From Zeimonas sp044507525 (lineage in GTDB: Bacteria > Pseudomonadota > Gammaproteobacteria > Burkholderiales > Burkholderiaceae_E), in the NCBI GenBank assembly GCA_044507525.1, contig JBIQJM010000008.1:1-64000 (forward strand): DNA of 64,000 nucleotides, written 5' to 3'. Below, piece after piece: positions 60,904 through 64,000 of the stretch (position 1 is the first letter of the stretch; each line of letters starts with the position of its first letter). A program made the position numbers and the translations under genes. A model generated the notes under the pieces. The model did no database searches. It saw nothing but the letters and a program-made list of their open reading frames with translations, and had not been told where the DNA came from.

Positions 60904-61380
60904 CTACTCGTAGCGAACGCCCAGCACCTCGTATTCGCGAACGCCGCCCGGCGCCCTCACCTCGGCGACGTCGCCGACCTCCCGCCCGATCAGCGCCCGG
61001 GCGATCGGGCTCGACACCGAGATGCGCCCTTCCTTGATGTCGGCTTCGTCGTCGCCGACGATCTGGTAGCGCACCTTCTCGCCCGACGACAGGTCCTCGA
61101 GGTCGACGGTGGACGCGAACACGACGCGACCGTCCGCGTCGAGCTGGCGCGGGTCGATGATCTGCGCGTTGGCGAGCTTCGATTCGATGTCGGCGATGCG
61201 CCCTTCGAGGAAGCCCTGGCGCTCGCGCGCGGCGTCGTACTCGGCGTTCTCGGAGAGGTCGCCCTGGGCACGCGCTTCGGCGATCGCCTGGATGACGTTC
61301 GGACGCTCGACCGATTTCAGTCGCTGCAGCTCCTCGCGCAGTAGCTCGGCGCCGCGCAGCGTGAGCGGAACAGTGGACAT
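60904..61380 (-). CDS. greA: GreA, transcript cleavage factor
   Basis: A 158-residue factor that rescues backtracked RNA polymerase. The N-terminal coiled coil includes LREELQRLKSVERPNVIQAI and the catalytic tip GDLSENAEYDAARERQG with its acidic Asp and Glu pair. The C-terminal globular domain ends VGDVAEVRAPGGVREYEVL. It lies downstream of carB on the same strand, 195 bases away, the usual order in this group. Confidence 0.97.
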   Translation of the reverse strand: MSTVPLTLRGAELLREELQRLKSVERPNVIQAIAEARAQGDLSENAEYDAARERQGFLEGRIADIESKLANAQIIDPRQLDADGRVVFASTVDLEDLSSGEKVRYQIVGDDEADIKEGRISVSSPIARALIGREVGDVAEVRAPGGVREYEVLGVRYE

Positions 61381-61575
61381 CGAACCCCCCGGACTCGAAG
61401 GTACGCAGCTCGCTGCGGACTCAAATGAATTCGGATCGCCGGGGCGGGCGGCATCGCGCAGGCGATGCGCCGGACCGGGCGATCCGTCGATGCAGCAACT
61501 CTAACGCAAAACCGGGCCCGAAGAACAGCCTCGCCGCCGCATCGGCGGCTCGCCCCGGACGCCGCTCGCCGCTCC

Positions 61576-64000
<2,425 letters not shown>

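Noticed and set aside
61381..61575. A small gene between carB and greA
   Set aside because: No start with a ribosome site or sensible product; a GCCGCC/GGCGGC hairpin is present but has no T-tract.

Overview
The window reads as chromosomal DNA of a high-GC betaproteobacterium, most likely Burkholderiales. The evidence is an FlhDC-governed flagellar regulon, a one-piece che operon with cheD and cheZ, and the housekeeping order carB-greA-yhbY-rlmE-ftsH-folP-glmM. Neither genus nor species can be fixed from the sequence. Nearly all DNA is coding, and overlapping stop/start codons (ATGA, GTGA) are the rule. I see no phage, insertion sequence, CRISPR array or rRNA.

Region 1 (1-22087) is motility. 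On the minus strand flhD-flhC is followed by motA and the first codons of motB. Three coupled minus-strand genes (6250 down to 2456) sit between flhDC and the flagellin gene: a LicD/fukutin-like transferase, a two-domain CDP-ribitol synthase-like enzyme and a methyltransferase. They look like an undescribed polyol-phosphate flagellin decoration system. fliC, fliD, fliS, fliT and a ycgR-like brake gene follow on the plus strand. fliE (minus) diverges from fliFGHIJK (plus) across a textbook FlhD4C2 box, and fliLMNOPQR completes the basal body and export gate.

Region 2 (22130-35056) is chemotaxis. A sigma-28-type promoter at 33180-33206 appears to drive cheR-cheD-cheB-(mini-CheZ-like gene)-cheY-cheA-cheW-mcp-cheY-cheZ-HD-GYP on the minus strand. 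CheD and the mini-CheZ-like protein share the C-terminal motif GSVELF. A NarL-type sensor kinase and regulator pair reads the other way.

Region 3 (35070-46865) is one long minus-strand catabolic array: iclR, a crotonase-like gene, the large and small subunits of a B12-dependent acyl-CoA mutase, a class III CoA-transferase, meaB, a TRAP transporter (dctPQM), an MFS carrier and tctBA. A perfect TTTTCAGC-GG-GCTGAAAA palindrome just before iclR is the likely operator. The inferred logic is uptake of a carboxylic acid, CoA activation, carbon-skeleton rearrangement, then onward metabolism. The substrate is not identifiable.

Region 4 (47041-53710) holds a CobW GTPase, a small CxxC protein and a polysaccharide-deacetylase-fold hydrolase, divergent from a LysR regulator. 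A LivJ-like binding protein, a DUF1993 protein and a GGDEF protein follow.

Region 5 (54342-64000) is housekeeping: tRNA-Pro, tRNA-Arg and tRNA-His, glmM, folP, ftsH, rlmE, a divergent yhbY with a long Ala/Lys-rich tail, greA, and carB, which is cut by the right edge.
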